NCBI RefSeq assembly: GCF_003369915.1
Contig: NC_046675.1
Coordinates: forward strand, 21,824,001 to 21,888,000
Source: Drosophila miranda
Taxonomy: Eukaryota; Arthropoda; Insecta; Diptera; Drosophilidae
DNA length: 64,000 nucleotides
Direction of reading: 5' to 3'
Positions 13,501-25,178 of the stretch are shown in pieces. The translations under genes were made by a program, and so were the position numbers. A model generated the notes under the pieces. That model was not told where the DNA came from. It ran no database searches and saw nothing but the letters and a program-made list of their open reading frames with translations. The first letter of the stretch is position 1, and each line of letters starts with the position of its first letter.

Positions 13501-15230
13501 CTGGCTGACTGCCGTTTTGGGCTCTGCCTGAGTGCCTGCCGTGCCGTGCCCTGCCTGCGCCTGGTGGCCCTCTGGCTCGTAAACAGTTTTCGGCTGCAAC
13601 TTTTGTGCGAAATTTATGCTTTCATTCCGTATCTATATCTCTGGGCACTTTTCGCACAAGTACGAGTAACCAAAGTACACGGTACTCGCACTCCATGCTC
13701 CCGCCTCCGGGCGTTCGTTCTGGGGAAATGGCCTCTCCTCTCCTCTTCTCACCCTGCTGTGTGTGTGCCGTGGCCGTGCCCCACCAGGTGGTGTTTATGG
13801 CATCCGCTTTGCGAGTATTGATGAAGGAACCCCGAGTGTTCGCTTCGCATCTGTAATTCAATCAGTGTCTATGTCTGGCTCCTGGTCCTGGTCCTCCCGC
13901 CCCCACTGCTGCCATTTTCCGCTATTGAGACTCTGTTTACGCAGCTCGTTCAACTGGAAATTTGTGTGCTGTTGCCAAACAAAAAAAGAAAAGTCGCGAA
14001 AATATAAGAAAATTATTTTTTGCAATCGCATCAATGCAAATAAGGTGTGGAGAAACTCACTGGAAAGGTGTGGGGTGGCGGGGTAAAGGAATCAAATGTT
14101 CAGTGTTTCCTAAAATGATATGCGCATTTCTTTACTACTCAATGCGAATTTTATTTCGGTGGCACATTTATTTCAATTCGTTCAAGTAGAAACAACTTTT
14201 CTTTTCCCCGATCTTCCGTCATTAGAAAGAGAAAAGTTTTGTGGGTACTAGTGGGAGAATTTATGGGTTCTGTACAGGGATTTGAGGTAAGGCAAAGTTA
14301 AGGGGATCAAGAATATATAAGCACAGCCCTACAGATTGCGGGAAGGTATAGCAGTATTCAAATTTATATTTTCTTTGAGTCGTTCTATGCAATTCTCATA
14401 AATACCACATGAGGGAGATCTTTTTCGTGCATTTTGGTATTTTATTTAGTGGTATTGTTATTATTAATATTTTTTAATTTTAATTTATTAAAAATATTCT
14501 AGTATTTTTATAGTATTTTCGGTACTTTGAGTATTTTTTTGAAATTAAACCCAATTTGAATAGAATTAATTTTTTATCTCGAATGTGATTCCATGAGAGT
14601 TCCTATTTGGTATGCAGTTTTATATTTTCTGGTATTTATCCACTATTAATCTGGTATTAATCTCCTCAAAAGCGACCCTAGTCTCACGAATCGGCTATAT
14701 CGTTATAGTCTTTGGGTACAACAACGAATTTAGGGTGGTTTCGCCTACTTTTCACGGTAAAATCCCTTATTGAAACAAGAGAAATTTCAAACGCAATGAT
14801 TTTCCATGGATTCACAGCCAAAATATGAATATCATGCCATGCAGCGCAGCATTTCCCTCATCTCACACTTTATTCAAATGAAGTTCTCATCTCTCCCTGC
14901 CCTGCCGCCTGGAAGCCATGTTCCCATGCTGGTAACTGCCTCTACTGATTGCGGCTTCTGTTCGGTAGCCAAACTACTTGAGAGCCACAGCGGCGGCGGC
15001 TCTGTGGCCATGTCTCTCCATCACCGATTGATTGATTAGATTTTTGTTAATTACTTAACGCTCTCGGAGGTATTTCCCGAGCTGCGAAAAAGCGAAACTT
15101 ACCGCCGCGGCGGCATCAGCTGCAGTGCTGTGTTTTTTTGGGCGGAAGGTAGTGGTGGAGAATCTTTTGGAAAAGTTACTGCCATAGTTGGCTAGCATTT
15201 CCATTGAATTAGTTATGCTCGGTGACGAAC

Positions 15231-15240
15231 TGATGGATTG
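15231..15240 (+). promoter_or_regulatory. Candidate Hox/Exd composite site in pb intron
   Basis: TGATGGATTG followed by ATTA lies 171 bp before the pb homeobox exon. The decamer is the same as the Labial/Exd site upstream of lab in this window (43038–43047, opposite strand) and fits the Exd–Hox consensus TGATNNATNN. A ten-base match alone is weak evidence. No TGACAG (Homothorax) half-site lies within about 40 bp, unlike the lab element. Confidence 0.3.
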
Positions 15241-15411
15241 ATTACACGAAAAAGAGATAGATAGGATTTCCAGAAAACTTGTAGGACACAGCGAATGCAA
15301 GAATGTCTAAGGTATATGGTATGGTTTGGAAACCCCAAGCAGAAAAGATAGCAAAAATTCACATTCACTCTCCAAAGTCTCAAAGAACAAAATGCAATTT
15401 CTCAATTGCAG

Positions 15412-18367
15412 CTGAATTCGTTCCAGAAAACGGCCTGCCCCGACGCCTCCGCACCGCGTACACGAACACCCAGCTGCTGGAGCTGGAGAAGGAATTCCAC
15501 TTCAATAAATATTTATGCCGCCCAAGGAGAATCGAGATAGCAGCCAGCCTGGATCTAACCGAGCGACAGGTGAGTCGCTCCCTCCGTTCCCCCATTTTGG
15601 CAGTGCAGCTCTCTGCTCTGCAGAATGTATTCCAATGTATTCCGCCAATCCATTTTGTGGCAGCAGCAGCTTGCACTCGCACTGAAGGAATTCCATTATT
15701 TCGCTGACAAATTGCATGCAGCACAGGGTTGACAGGCGGGTACTGCCTCCTCTCATTCCTGTGTCTGCCCTCCTGCTTCTTCTCTACTTTTTAATTGCAC
15801 ACCTTGACGCCTTGAACTAATCTAATTTTGGTGTCTTGCAGGTAAAAGTTTGGTTTCAAAACCGCCGCATGAAACACAAGCGACAAACGCTCTCAAAAAC
15901 AGACGATGAGGACAACAAAGACAGCCTCAAAGGTGACGATGATCAATCCGATAGCAGTAAGTAAAGCAAATGTATATTAAACTAGATTTAAGAGGAAATT
16001 TCCTTGCTTTCCAATCACACCTCTGACATACCTCCCTAAAGGATACATGAAACTGTACCGCACTCTCAATCGAACCCTTCCATTGGGCACCAGGTCCAGG
16101 TTCATCCAACAAGTTGTTCCACTTTTACTTTTCCGCCTGTGGTTTTCGTTGAGTTGAGAGGCTTTTAAGGAGAAGAGTAAAAGATGCTGTAGCTTATCAA
16201 TCATTGTCAGTGGTGGGATGCCACGGCTAACCCTAACCCCTTTCGTGTGAGAGTTTTTGGTCCTCTGCCTTCCAGCCTTCAGCTCCAGCTTATGAAAACA
16301 AATCATCAATTTTCTGCGGCTATATACCTACTGATTCGCGTTCTGTTTTACCTTTAATGCCCAGACTCCAATTCGAAGAAATCGTGTCAAGGCTGCGAAC
16401 TGCCCTCCGATGATATACCCGATTCGACGTCCAATTCCCGGGGACACAACAATAATACGCCCAGTGCCACCAACAATAATCCCAGTGCGGGAAGTCGTAA
16501 GTGTTTTCAAGTCAAAGATTTGGATTAGAACTCATATCGAACATCTCTTTCGCTCAGTGACACCCAACTCCTCTTTGGAAACGGGCATCTCCTCGAATCT
16601 GCTTGGCAGCACCACCGTATCCGCCTCGAATGTGATCAGTGCCGACTCCAGTGTGGCCTCCAGTGTCAGCCTGGACGAGGACATCGAGGAGAGCAGTCCC
16701 ATTAAAGTCAAGAAGAAAGATGAGAATCAGGTAAGGATCAACACATATTCTCTGAATGAAAATCCTTTTTCAAATGGATCCTCTATCTCTCTGCAGGTCA
16801 TCAAAAAAGAGGCAGTGTCCACCTCATCGAAGGCGTCGCCCTTTGGCTATGAGAGCTCTACGCCGAGTTTGGTCAGCTTTCGGCGGGACTCGGATGCCGT
16901 CATCGCCTCCGCCAATCCTCCCCCAACAAAGGGCAAGAAACGTTACCAGAATAATGCCAATTCTATTGCCACGCCCACACCCCTCACCGATAGTAATAGT
17001 GGTGGAAATGTTGGTGCCGGCGGCGGTGGAGGTGCCTCAGCTGGTGGCTATTTCCCTGGCTACTATCCTAGTCCAAAGCAACAAATGCAACAGCAGCAGC
17101 AACTGCATCCGCAACAGCAGCAGCAGCCACAGCCACAACCACAGGACTATTATGGCAAATACGACATTGAATTCGCCGCCTCGCCACACCACAATAATCC
17201 GCACAAGCAGCAGTCGCTGCACGCGGGCGAGTATCTCAGTCCCAAACCCAATGCTGCCACATTCCACCAAAACAGCCAGCAGCAGCAGCAGCACGAGCAG
17301 CAGTTTTATTACAACTACAACGACGCCAACGGCAGTGCATACATGAACCACCAACAGCAGCAGCAGCAACAACACCACCACGTTGGTGACTTTGAGGCGC
17401 CACCTATCAACGGACCGAGCAATTTCAACAGTGGCTACTACGACAACATGAGTTTTCAACATCAAGCGCAGGCGCAGGCTCACCAACAACACCAGTCTGT
17501 GGTATTTCAACAACAGCAGCAACACCAACAGGCTCCCATTAATCATCAGCAGTAAGTAGACATACTAGTTTAAATTCAACTTGAAACGATTTTGTTGAAT
17601 ATTATCGTGCGGTTGTTGTCTGAGTTATGCCGTAATAGTTGTCTCGACTACATGTAAAATGTAGCACGAATGGCGCCACTATGGCGGCGATAAATTGAAC
17701 CTGAAATCCCAAAACTGTTCCGCAACATCCTCTTGGCAGCATATGCTGTTGAACCGTTTTAGTTTGAATTCAAATTCAAATCAAATTCAATTTGAATATT
17801 TTTCACATATTTCCTCCTTTTTCTCATTACAGACACATGCATCACCTGGGCACGGGCGAGGCTTATAGCGCTCTTGGCTTGCAGATGGAGAACTGCGATG
17901 GCTACAATAATTTTGGAGGTCCAGGCAGCGCTGGCGCTGGTTCTGCGGGTGCTGGTGTTGGTGTTGGCTACTACGAGGCGGGTCAACAACCCCCTGTACC
18001 GCCCCACACGCACACGCACACCCATCACCCCCACCATCATGTTCAGGTGCAGGCGCAGGCGCATGCCCATCTCCATGCCCACCACAATCCTGCCGCAGCA
18101 GCAGTCCAAGCGGGCGTGGGAGTGGGCGTTGGAGTGGGTGTAGGAGTGGGTGTTGTTCCTCCACCACCGCCGCCATCGCATATCCATGGCTTTGCACTGA
18201 ATGGCGGGGGACCGGCGGTCCAGAGTCAGGCTTTTGTCAGTGGCGGAGGCAGCGCCGGCGGAGCTGCTGCGATCAGTGGCCTGGAGAACTCCAACAGCTC
18301 ATCGGATTTCAATTTCCTGAGTAATCTGGCCAATGACTTTGCACCCGAGTACTACCAACTCAGTTAG
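15412..18367 (+). CDS. pb: Proboscipedia Hox protein, six 3' coding exons (partial)
   Basis: This is a Hox2/pb-class homeodomain transcription factor that acts in the nucleus to specify labial and maxillary palps. Coding exons: 15412–15569, 15842–15956, 16365–16496, 16558–16730, 16797–17551 and 17833–18367; all junctions are GT-AG and phases join cleanly, giving 622 residues in the window. The first base of the first codon comes from an upstream exon not seen here. The homeodomain begins [20 protein letters not shown] (15438) and is split after residue 44 ([19 protein letters not shown]). Acidic and Ser-rich segments follow ([37 protein letters not shown]). The long fifth exon is Gln-rich. 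The last exon has a His run and an alternating Val-Gly tract (about 18118–18152) and ends in YYQLS. Residues around the homeodomain match my recollection of D. melanogaster Pb closely. The Gln, His and Gly-Val tracts are the parts most likely to differ between species. Confidence 0.93.
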
Positions 18368-19025
18368 TTCGTGTAGGAAGAGGCGACTGTACAGTTCTAG
18401 CCTAATTCCCTCCCCGGTTTGCCTGTCTGTCTGTAAGTGTGTAAGTGTGTGTGTGTATCTGTGTTTCCCTTCGATGTTGTAGCCACGTAGCGCACATATC
18501 TGTAAATACTATTCCTAAGAATTAACCCTAAAGAGTTCTATTCCATCTGTACTTAGGATAAAGATACATTTTGCTTTTGGCTAAAAGTCAAACACAAAAT
18601 TCTCCCATTCAGAAATAAAAGAAAATCCTAGTAAACTGTAAATAGCTAGAAAAATTCAACAACTAATCAAACTAATATTTAAATACAAGCAAAGTCTCTC
18701 TTAAAACTAAGCAAATCAAATTAATTTCTCATTCTTTTGTTGATTTTGTAAATATTTTAAAGTAGCTTAAATCAAAAGTTTATAAATCGAAATCAAAATT
18801 TGAATCCCTCCCCCGCGATTCAAGTGCAATTTCTCTTTCAAGAACTATGATTTAGAGTCTTAAGGAACACACTCAATTATTTCAATGTTTGTAATGTTTG
18901 TACGTTGCCTTTAAATTTCCCCACTATACAAAAATACACTATAACTATTAAATAATTAAATAAATATGGCTTAAATATACATCTTTGTAAGGAGAAAGAA
19001 TAAAAACTAATTAAGATATGAATAT
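18368..19025 (+). other. pb: pb 3' untranslated region
   Basis: AT-rich sequence follows the pb stop codon. Several AATAAA signals are present; the one at 18999–19004 is a plausible main poly(A) signal, and AATAAA also occurs near 18615 and 18957. The end point is an estimate. Confidence 0.5.
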
Positions 19026-19587
19026 GAAACAGCAATTGAGTTCACATCTTGTACATATACGTTTCCTTAATCTGCCATTTAGGGAGCAATACATGCAGAC
19101 GTCCACAGCCATTGACAACCGATGATTGATGGCTAAAATGGTTGGGGTTCGAAAGGGAACTTAAGGCCATATCCCGCTGCTTTTCAACATTTTGGGATTA
19201 CGTATTCCAAATGGCAAACAATGGCTGAAACAAATCTCTTTTAAAAGGCGAAAAAAAATACTTAAAGAAATTCCTAGACTTAACATGAAATTTCAACCTA
19301 AATTCAGGGATAACTTTTAAAATACTTTCGTTTTGATTTGATTAAGGAAAGTGCCAACATTCATGGTTCATTTGAACAATCCATGAGATGCAGGCAAACA
19401 GAAGAACAGAGCATAACAGAACAGAACAGAGAGCATTTTCAACAGCTTTTTCCCCGGGGAGAGGGCCTCCGACTCCGAGGCTCATTCGTCAACCAGCATT
19501 TTTGGGTTTTGCCTGTCAACGTTTTAAGGTATATTCGGGAGAGACAGAGTGTCTGGACCAGGAACAACTAAGCCACATGATGCACAT

Positions 19588-19618
19588 GTCCCAGTCCCAG
19601 TCCCAGTCCCAGTCCCAT
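19588..19618. repeat. CCCAGT hexamer repeat
   Basis: Five copies of CCCAGT (GTCCCA register) in the spacer between pb and the cuticle cluster. A similar short run occurs at about 44968–44988. Confidence 0.7.
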
Positions 19619-20940
19619 GTCGTCGACTACGCACAATTCTGACAGTAGCGGTGAAAATTTAAGATTGATCACCAGGGCCGAGTGTTTGCTGGAAATTGGT
19701 TGAGCGCTGTTTGGGTGTCCCTGTCGATGTCCGTCCAATATCCGTATCCGTGTCCATGTCGAGTGCAGGGCTAAAACCTAAATAATGTCACAGAATGTCT
19801 GGCTGTTTGGTTTTTCCCCAAAGGCCTGGACAGACATGGACCCCCTCTATGAAAAGGGAGTTGCCCGACTGTCGACTGTCGGCTGCCTGGCTAAATTAAT
19901 TTAATTAACAGACCACTGCAGCACGATTTCAAAGTACAGCAGCTCTAAGGTCACAACGAAACGAATTTGTATTGAAAATCATAAAAATAATCACTTCAGT
20001 AGCCAACAGCTGGCCGTCAGCAAGCCGCCGCTGTTCGTATCTTGAAGATATATTGTATCTATTGGACAACTGTTGAAAAAAAGATAAGCTGTGGAGCTTG
20101 TTAATTACAATTTAGTTTGGTTTGCTTAATTTCTGAAGGAAACACTCCACTCGGAATTTTGTTTATGTTAATCGACGCGGCGAATGCAATTCACAAACGG
20201 CTAAGCGGAATAGTTGGAAATAGTTTATGGCCATTACAATTACAAATTCCATAGCCCAAAGCCCATAGCCCAACTGCTTAACCAGGCTGCTGCTGTCTCA
20301 AATAATGCCAATTAAACTTGCACACACCAAAAAAAACCAGTTCACTTATCATTTTTCTTAGACATTTTTTACCCTTTTTTGCCCCTTTTTGATGTATGTA
20401 TTTTATTGTGCTTTTTTTTTTGGCAGTAGCAGTGGCACCTGTGTGTGCCGTAAACCTTTAAAATCTGCTGACTGTACAGGGGGCACTCACATGGTGCGTC
20501 TGTCATAGTTATAGGCTTTGCCTCTTGCTCTGACCTTGATATACATACAATTATTGTTAGCATTGCGGCCTTTCTTGCTAACGAAATGTTTTCATAGATT
20601 TTGTTCAGCGATTTCTTTGATCACAAGCCCAAAGAAAAGTAAAAGTCCCAAAAGGGAGAAGAATGTTTTTGAGATTTGAGTGCCTTGAGGATTGTTAGTT
20701 AATTAAAAATCTAGCAAACTTTGATCATTTCCACGTATCATTTGGGAGCTTCTTTGAACTCCTCTGAGTGCATGAAATTCTATTACAAAATCCAGAAAAA
20801 ACAATACTCTGTTTTCGATTTTTTTTTTTACTTTTTTTGGTAGCCTATTGTTGTTCTTTTGTTTATTGTTTACACCTAAACTTAAACACAAATGTGAATT
20901 TTGTCCAAAGTTCCGAAACGACGTTTGGTGGGGTGTTGCT

Positions 20941-20970
20941 GGATGGATGGATGGATGGATGGATGGATGG
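20941..20970. repeat. GGAT microsatellite
   Basis: A run of about seven GGAT units in the pb–Ccp84Aa spacer. Open frames reading MDGWMDGW through it are repeat artefacts. Confidence 0.85.
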
Positions 20971-21079
20971 GTGTGGTGCGACCTTCCAACGATTCAATGT
21001 TTCGTGATGAGGGCCAAAAAGGTGTGTGGGCCAAGAGGCTAGCTAGCTCCGTCTGGGTTCTGGTCCTTGAATGGTTTTT

Positions 21080-21098
21080 GTGTGTGTGTGTGTGTGTG
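21080..21098. repeat. GT microsatellite
   Basis: (GT)9 or so in the pb–Ccp84Aa spacer. Confidence 0.8.
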
Positions 21099-21267
21099 GA
21101 TTGTGCAGAGGATTTGTTGGAAGTGGTGCTGTTGGAAGAGGCGGCTGTGACTGGACCGAAATCGAAAGGATTTTCCTGGCATTATTTTCGAGTACGCTGA
21201 TGGCTGACATCTAAGAGAAGGGCAATCTGCAAGAACTCAAATGTTAATTCTTTTATAATTGGTCCTA

Positions 21268-22455
21268 ATGGATGGGATTACCTCTAGACATCTGCCATTT
21301 GATGGACTGGGCGCAACTGCATCCAAAAAGTACGTTATCCAAAAGGTGAAGTTTTTGCTGGTCCGGCTACACCCCAAAGCGCGATCGCAAGCTGCTCCTG
21401 TGCCCAACCTCTTGGACTCAACACAAAACACTGAATGAGCCGCCAGAACCGGAGATGCACTATTTATACGAGAGGCCGAAAGCCAGTTTACCCCCTGCTT
21501 GAGGTTCGACGATCCTTAAACTCACTTGATCGGGTTTTTTCTGGTCTCTCTCTCCTTTTGTTTTTTAGAGCTTGTGCTTGCTGTTTTTGTCTGGTTGCAT
21601 TGTCAGTTCTCATTGTTGTTGGGCTGTGTATTCCATGGCTGATAATGATGATGATGAAGTTGAGAAGGGTTCCGGCTACGGCCGCTATCGATGAAGAGTC
21701 CAGCACAGCACAGCACCCAAAAATCTGAAATCTTCCACTTGATTAGTCAGTTAAATCGCATCGGCAAAAAGGGCTAAGCGATGCCAGCAGTTGGCTAGTT
21801 AAGATTGGAGTACCTCTAACCTTGGATCGCCCCTCTAGACTCCAGAATTGTTCTTCAACAGCGACGAACAGCAACAGCAGGTGTTCTATGGACCCCAGTC
21901 CCACATAAATTCCTATTCAACTGTGGGAAGAACTAGCGGAAGAAGAACAGAACAGAACCCCCAGAGAACCCTTAAAACTTCAGCTAGAACTAAAAACGAA
22001 ACTGAAAATGAAACTGATTCGAATGTTCCCCTTAGTATTTATCATTCATGCAAGTAAAGTCATGACCCCATAATTTCCGTTTTATATTACAAACAACAGA
22101 TAAAACCGAGGCAAAGGACTCTCTGCGATTGCGGTAGGGAGGAGTCCTTCGTCCATTCAAATGGAAATCTGCAAGACAAAAGCACAAGAATTTTGTCTGC
22201 CCCGTCAGACAGAGAGGGTCTAGGGATAGGGATAGGGATAGGGATCGTCAGCGGAACGATCAAGCAGGCCAAAGCAGTTCGTTGCCCTCGAATGAGCATC
22301 GCATCCTTAAAAGAGCGCGAACAAAAGTCCTGGCGAGACTGCAAGGAATTGCATCGCTCTACGAGTACGATTGCAGCAGCAATCCTTTTTGGTCTGTGAA
22401 CTTTTTCCGTTGTCCGACAAGAACAAGTTCTGAAAAAAAAACGAACAGCAAATAA
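21268..22455 (+). other. Protein-like fragments, possible unknown or decayed gene
   Basis: The pb–Ccp84Aa spacer holds a series of plus-strand reading fragments that look coding but do not form one frame. 21268–21438 is an ATG-started frame of 56 codons (contains SKKYVIQKVKFLLVRLHPKA); a second frame over its end reads NEPPEPEMHYLYERPKAS. 21632 starts MADNDDDEVEKGSGYGRYR and stops. From 21842, after a possible acceptor CTCTAG, a frame reads TPELFFNSDEQQQQVFYGPQ. At 22140–22455 one frame reads EESFVHSNGNLQDKSTRILS and another, after an AGGGAT hexamer run (22220–22246), reads NEHRILKRARTKVLARLQGI to a stop and an AATAAA. I found no consistent splice model. It may be a decayed gene, an unknown multi-exon gene or chance. 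Confidence is that the fragments reflect real past or present coding. Confidence 0.25.
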
Positions 22456-22892
22456 ATAAAACAGAAAAACAGGATAATGTGAACGACCTTTGAGGGGTCC
22501 TTTACAGCCAGGCAACCCACGGATTTCCAGAGAAATGTGTACTCTGCTCGAAAGGAGAGTTTTTTAAATGGAACTTGTGGAATGTGAACTCAGAGAAAGA
22601 ACTTGTGGAATCTGAATGGCAGTGGCTTTACTTGAAGATAGAATTGAATATTCCTTAGCTGATTTCGGAACTTAATCCTTCCATTCAAATGTAGACAACT
22701 ATTCTCTTAACTCAGCGAAATGAGACCTTTACAATGGAAGTTCAATGGAAAAAACTCTTTCTTTGTTCATGATATGTATGTCGTATGCATTTTGTTTATT
22801 GGTGCTGTCAATAAATAAATGTACAGTAATAATAAAGTCAACAATTCTATGTACAACTCAGAGTCCTGCAAGTCCTGCGAGTCCTACGATCC

Positions 22893-23692
22893 TTAGTGGT
22901 GGTAGCTGACGGCGGGGGCAGCGTACGTGGAGTAGTGGGCAGCGGGCGCGGAGTATGTAACAGATGGGGCGGCATGAGCATAGTGGGCAACGGGAGCTGG
23001 GGCAGCATAGGAGGTATACTGAGCAGGAGCAGCATAGTGAGCCACGGGAGCAGGTGCGGCATAGGATGTGTACTGGGCAGGAGCAGCATAGTGGGCCACG
23101 GGAGCAACGGTCTTGACGACAGCTGGGGCGGCATAGGAGTGGTAGGCGGGAGCCACAGTCTTGACCACAGCGGGAGCGGCGTAGTGGGTGGGAGCAGCAT
23201 AGTGGGCCACGGGAGCGGCAATGGGAGCAACGGCGACGGCCTTGACGAGGGGCTCACGGTTCACGACGGCATTGAATCCATTGATGGGGTCGGCGGTGTA
23301 CTGGACGGTGCGCTTGTAACCATCAGCATCGATCAGGGAGTACTCTCCGCGGACGACATCTCCGTCGCGCTCCTCCACCTGTCCCTTGTTGTCGCCGGTC
23401 AGCTTGTCATCGACTCCGTAGGAGAAACGGTACTGGGGATGGGGATCGTATTCTTCGGCGGCCTTCACCACAACCTTCTGGGCGACGGCCACGGGAGCGG
23501 CATGGGCATAGGTGGCCACCGCTGGGCCGGCGTGGTAGACCTGGGGAACGGCGTATCCGGCGCTGGCAACGGCCACGAAGGCGAGAGCGAAAACAAACTG
23601 CAAGAAGGAGGAGAGTCGGGAGTCGAGAGTGAGGCGTGGTAATCCATCAATCTATCCACTCTGTGGGGGAGAGCACTTACCTTGAATGCCAT
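22893..23692 (-). CDS. Ccp84Aa: RR-2 cuticle protein, Ccp84Aa-like
   Basis: Structural protein of larval or pupal cuticle; the RR-2 Rebers-Riddiford domain binds chitin in hard cuticle. Exon 1 is 23681–23692 (MAFK only), the intron is 83 bp, and exon 2 is 22893–23597, giving 238 residues. The start is fixed by the MAFK exon shared across the cluster and by the TATA box about 100 bp upstream. Exon 2 opens with the hydrophobic part of a signal peptide ([14 protein letters not shown]). The RR-2 domain follows: [16 protein letters not shown], then [20 protein letters not shown], and ends [10 protein letters not shown]. The C-terminal half is low-complexity repeats of [18 protein letters not shown] and [16 protein letters not shown]. 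It is divergent from Ccp84Ab; AATAAA for this strand is at 22795–22800. Position next to pb and sequence support the Aa name; Aa and Ab are close relatives, so the letter could be exchanged. Confidence 0.85.
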
Positions 23693-23782
23693 TTTGGGAG
23701 GTGTGTTTGTGCTGTGCTGATTGGGTTCTTTACAGAAGTGAACTTGAGCTGCGAATGATACTTTTCTGGAAACAGACGTCAA

Positions 23783-23790
23783 CTTTTATA
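23783..23790 (-). promoter_or_regulatory. Ccp84Aa: TATA box of Ccp84Aa
   Basis: TATAAAAG on the minus strand, followed about 30 bp later by an initiator-like TATCATTCGC (23751–23760). The same TATCATTC start-site sequence occurs in the Ccp84Ab promoter. Confidence 0.75.
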
Positions 23791-25084
23791 GTAAATCAAG
23801 TTCGCGCAGCTCTGCTGCGGACCTGCCACGATCTGATCTGCTTTGCTTTTGCTCTGCTCTGCTCTGCTCAGATTTGATCTGCTGCGCGGTGACAGCGAAA
23901 TCTATTTAATGTTTCGTCGACTTTGAATGTACAGAAATTGCGGGGCAATAACTCGTACTTCCTGTTCGTGGCGCCTAAGCTCTGTGGGTGTGCAAAATGC
24001 GAATGTTGGGTTCTTTTTTGGTCAAAGATTCTGCAATTAAAACAGAACAAAAGAGTTAGAGAAAGGTTATTGAAAGGGTTTGGCTTTAATTATGCTTAAC
24101 TTTCGATTCATAGCATATTGATTGAAGCCAATCTCTTGGTACAGATCCGTTTTCATCGCTAAGCAACTGTCTATTATATTTCATACCAATCCAACAGATC
24201 TTTCATTCTTTTTTCAGCAGATATTCACTCCTACATTCTTGAGAGTAGCTCTTAAGCTCTGTTAATCCTCTTGAGAGCTCCCCTGTAGATGATTTGATTA
24301 TTATTAAGGTTTTGGGAATATTATATAAGACGTGTGTAACTTTTGGGGGAGAACATTTGTCAAGCTTCTTAGGGGAATATGTATCAGGGTTATTGAACTT
24401 TAGCTTAGGGATTAATATGTTTCCGTTATGGGTAAGCAATCATACTCGAAGGCAGTTTTTTAGAGTGAAAAATTAATTAGATAATAGCTCCACATTTGAT
24501 CTATAGATTCCATGCGTAGAAAAAAAGATTTTACATTAGGTTGAAGTCTCCTAGAGAACCACTTTCTTGAAATGATTATGTAGCATAAATTTGATGAGAT
24601 CCTTCTTTTATTTCTTCTTCATATATCTCATCACCTCATTAAAATTACATCATACACTTATCAACAATTTCGCACAATCAGAGACCTCAATGAAGGCCAC
24701 CCAACCACATCGCAACTTGGAAACAATTCTCAAGTCCTCATCTCATCCAAAGATCTCGGATAAATCCCCTTTGCTATTAGTGGATGCAATCATCTCTCGC
24801 AGCCACCAATTTATGGGCGACGTGGGCATCGGGCAGCAGGGAAATACCGAATCCTTTCTAAATAATTATGGCCATTGCAGTTGGATGTCGACAATCTCTT
24901 CGACTCTCCACCTCTGCCACGACCACGACCTGCGTAAGCGTCTGCGTCTGCGTCAGCTTCTGCGTCAACGGCAGCGCAGCAGTGACTGAGCGCTAATGTG
25001 GAGCATGATATGCAGAAGGCCACACTTAAGCACCTCCATAGTACAGCGCGGACCTGGTCGCCGAGGAAAGTGCATACGAGTGGC
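23791..25084. other. Divergent intergenic region Ccp84Aa/Ccp84Ab
   Basis: About 1.3 kb separates two TATA boxes that face away from each other. It should hold the upstream regulatory DNA of both genes. The 132-codon frame ending at 24989 crosses short repeats (GTCTGC/GTCAGC type) and is not considered a gene. Confidence 0.6.
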
Positions 25085-25092
25085 TATAAATA
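25085..25092 (+). promoter_or_regulatory. Ccp84Ab: TATA box of Ccp84Ab
   Basis: TATAAATA with an initiator TCATTCAG at 25116–25123, 31 bp downstream. The ATG follows about 60 bp after that. Confidence 0.75.
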
Positions 25093-25178
25093 CGCTGGCC
25101 AGGCCAGAAGCCATATCATTCAGCCCTCAGTCTCTCTTCTGCACAGAACCAACCCACAAGCCCCCAAACCAAACTAAA

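Larger units (their letters stand above)
1..15411 (+). other. pb: Presumed large pb intron upstream of homeobox exon
   Basis: No convincing coding exon is visible on either strand over 15.4 kb. The stretch is AT-rich with islands of CAG, CT and GT repeats and many short chance open frames. It ends at a polypyrimidine-rich acceptor (TTGCAG, 15406–15411) before the pb homeobox exon, which starts in mid-codon, so at least one pb exon must lie upstream. In D. melanogaster the exon carrying the N-terminus and YPWM motif is separated from the homeobox by a long intron that contains regulatory DNA and a tiny exon. I searched by eye for a YPWM-coding exon and found none, so the window probably opens inside that intron. 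The tiny exon would not be recognisable by eye. Confidence 0.65.

Noticed and set aside
12908-13508. 190-codon minus-strand and 126-codon plus-strand frames in the presumed pb intron
   Set aside because: They cross AG/CT-rich repeats and overlap each other; no conserved domain. Not taken as pb N-terminal exons because no YPWM motif is present.
22087-22515. 142-codon minus-strand frame (ends near an IPIPIPIP repeat)
   Set aside because: Part of it is the reverse reading of the AGGGAT hexamer run. The plus-strand fragments over the same bases look more coding.
22896-23642. Long plus-strand frame antisense to Ccp84Aa, and similar ones antisense to Ab, Ac and Ad
   Set aside because: Shadow frames created by the strong codon bias and Ala/Pro/Val repeats of the cuticle genes.
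24594-24989. 132-codon plus-strand frame upstream of Ccp84Ab with a hydrophobic start
   Set aside because: Lies directly before the Ab TATA box, its second half is short-repeat sequence, and the apparent start extends to a non-ATG codon; no motif or splice support.
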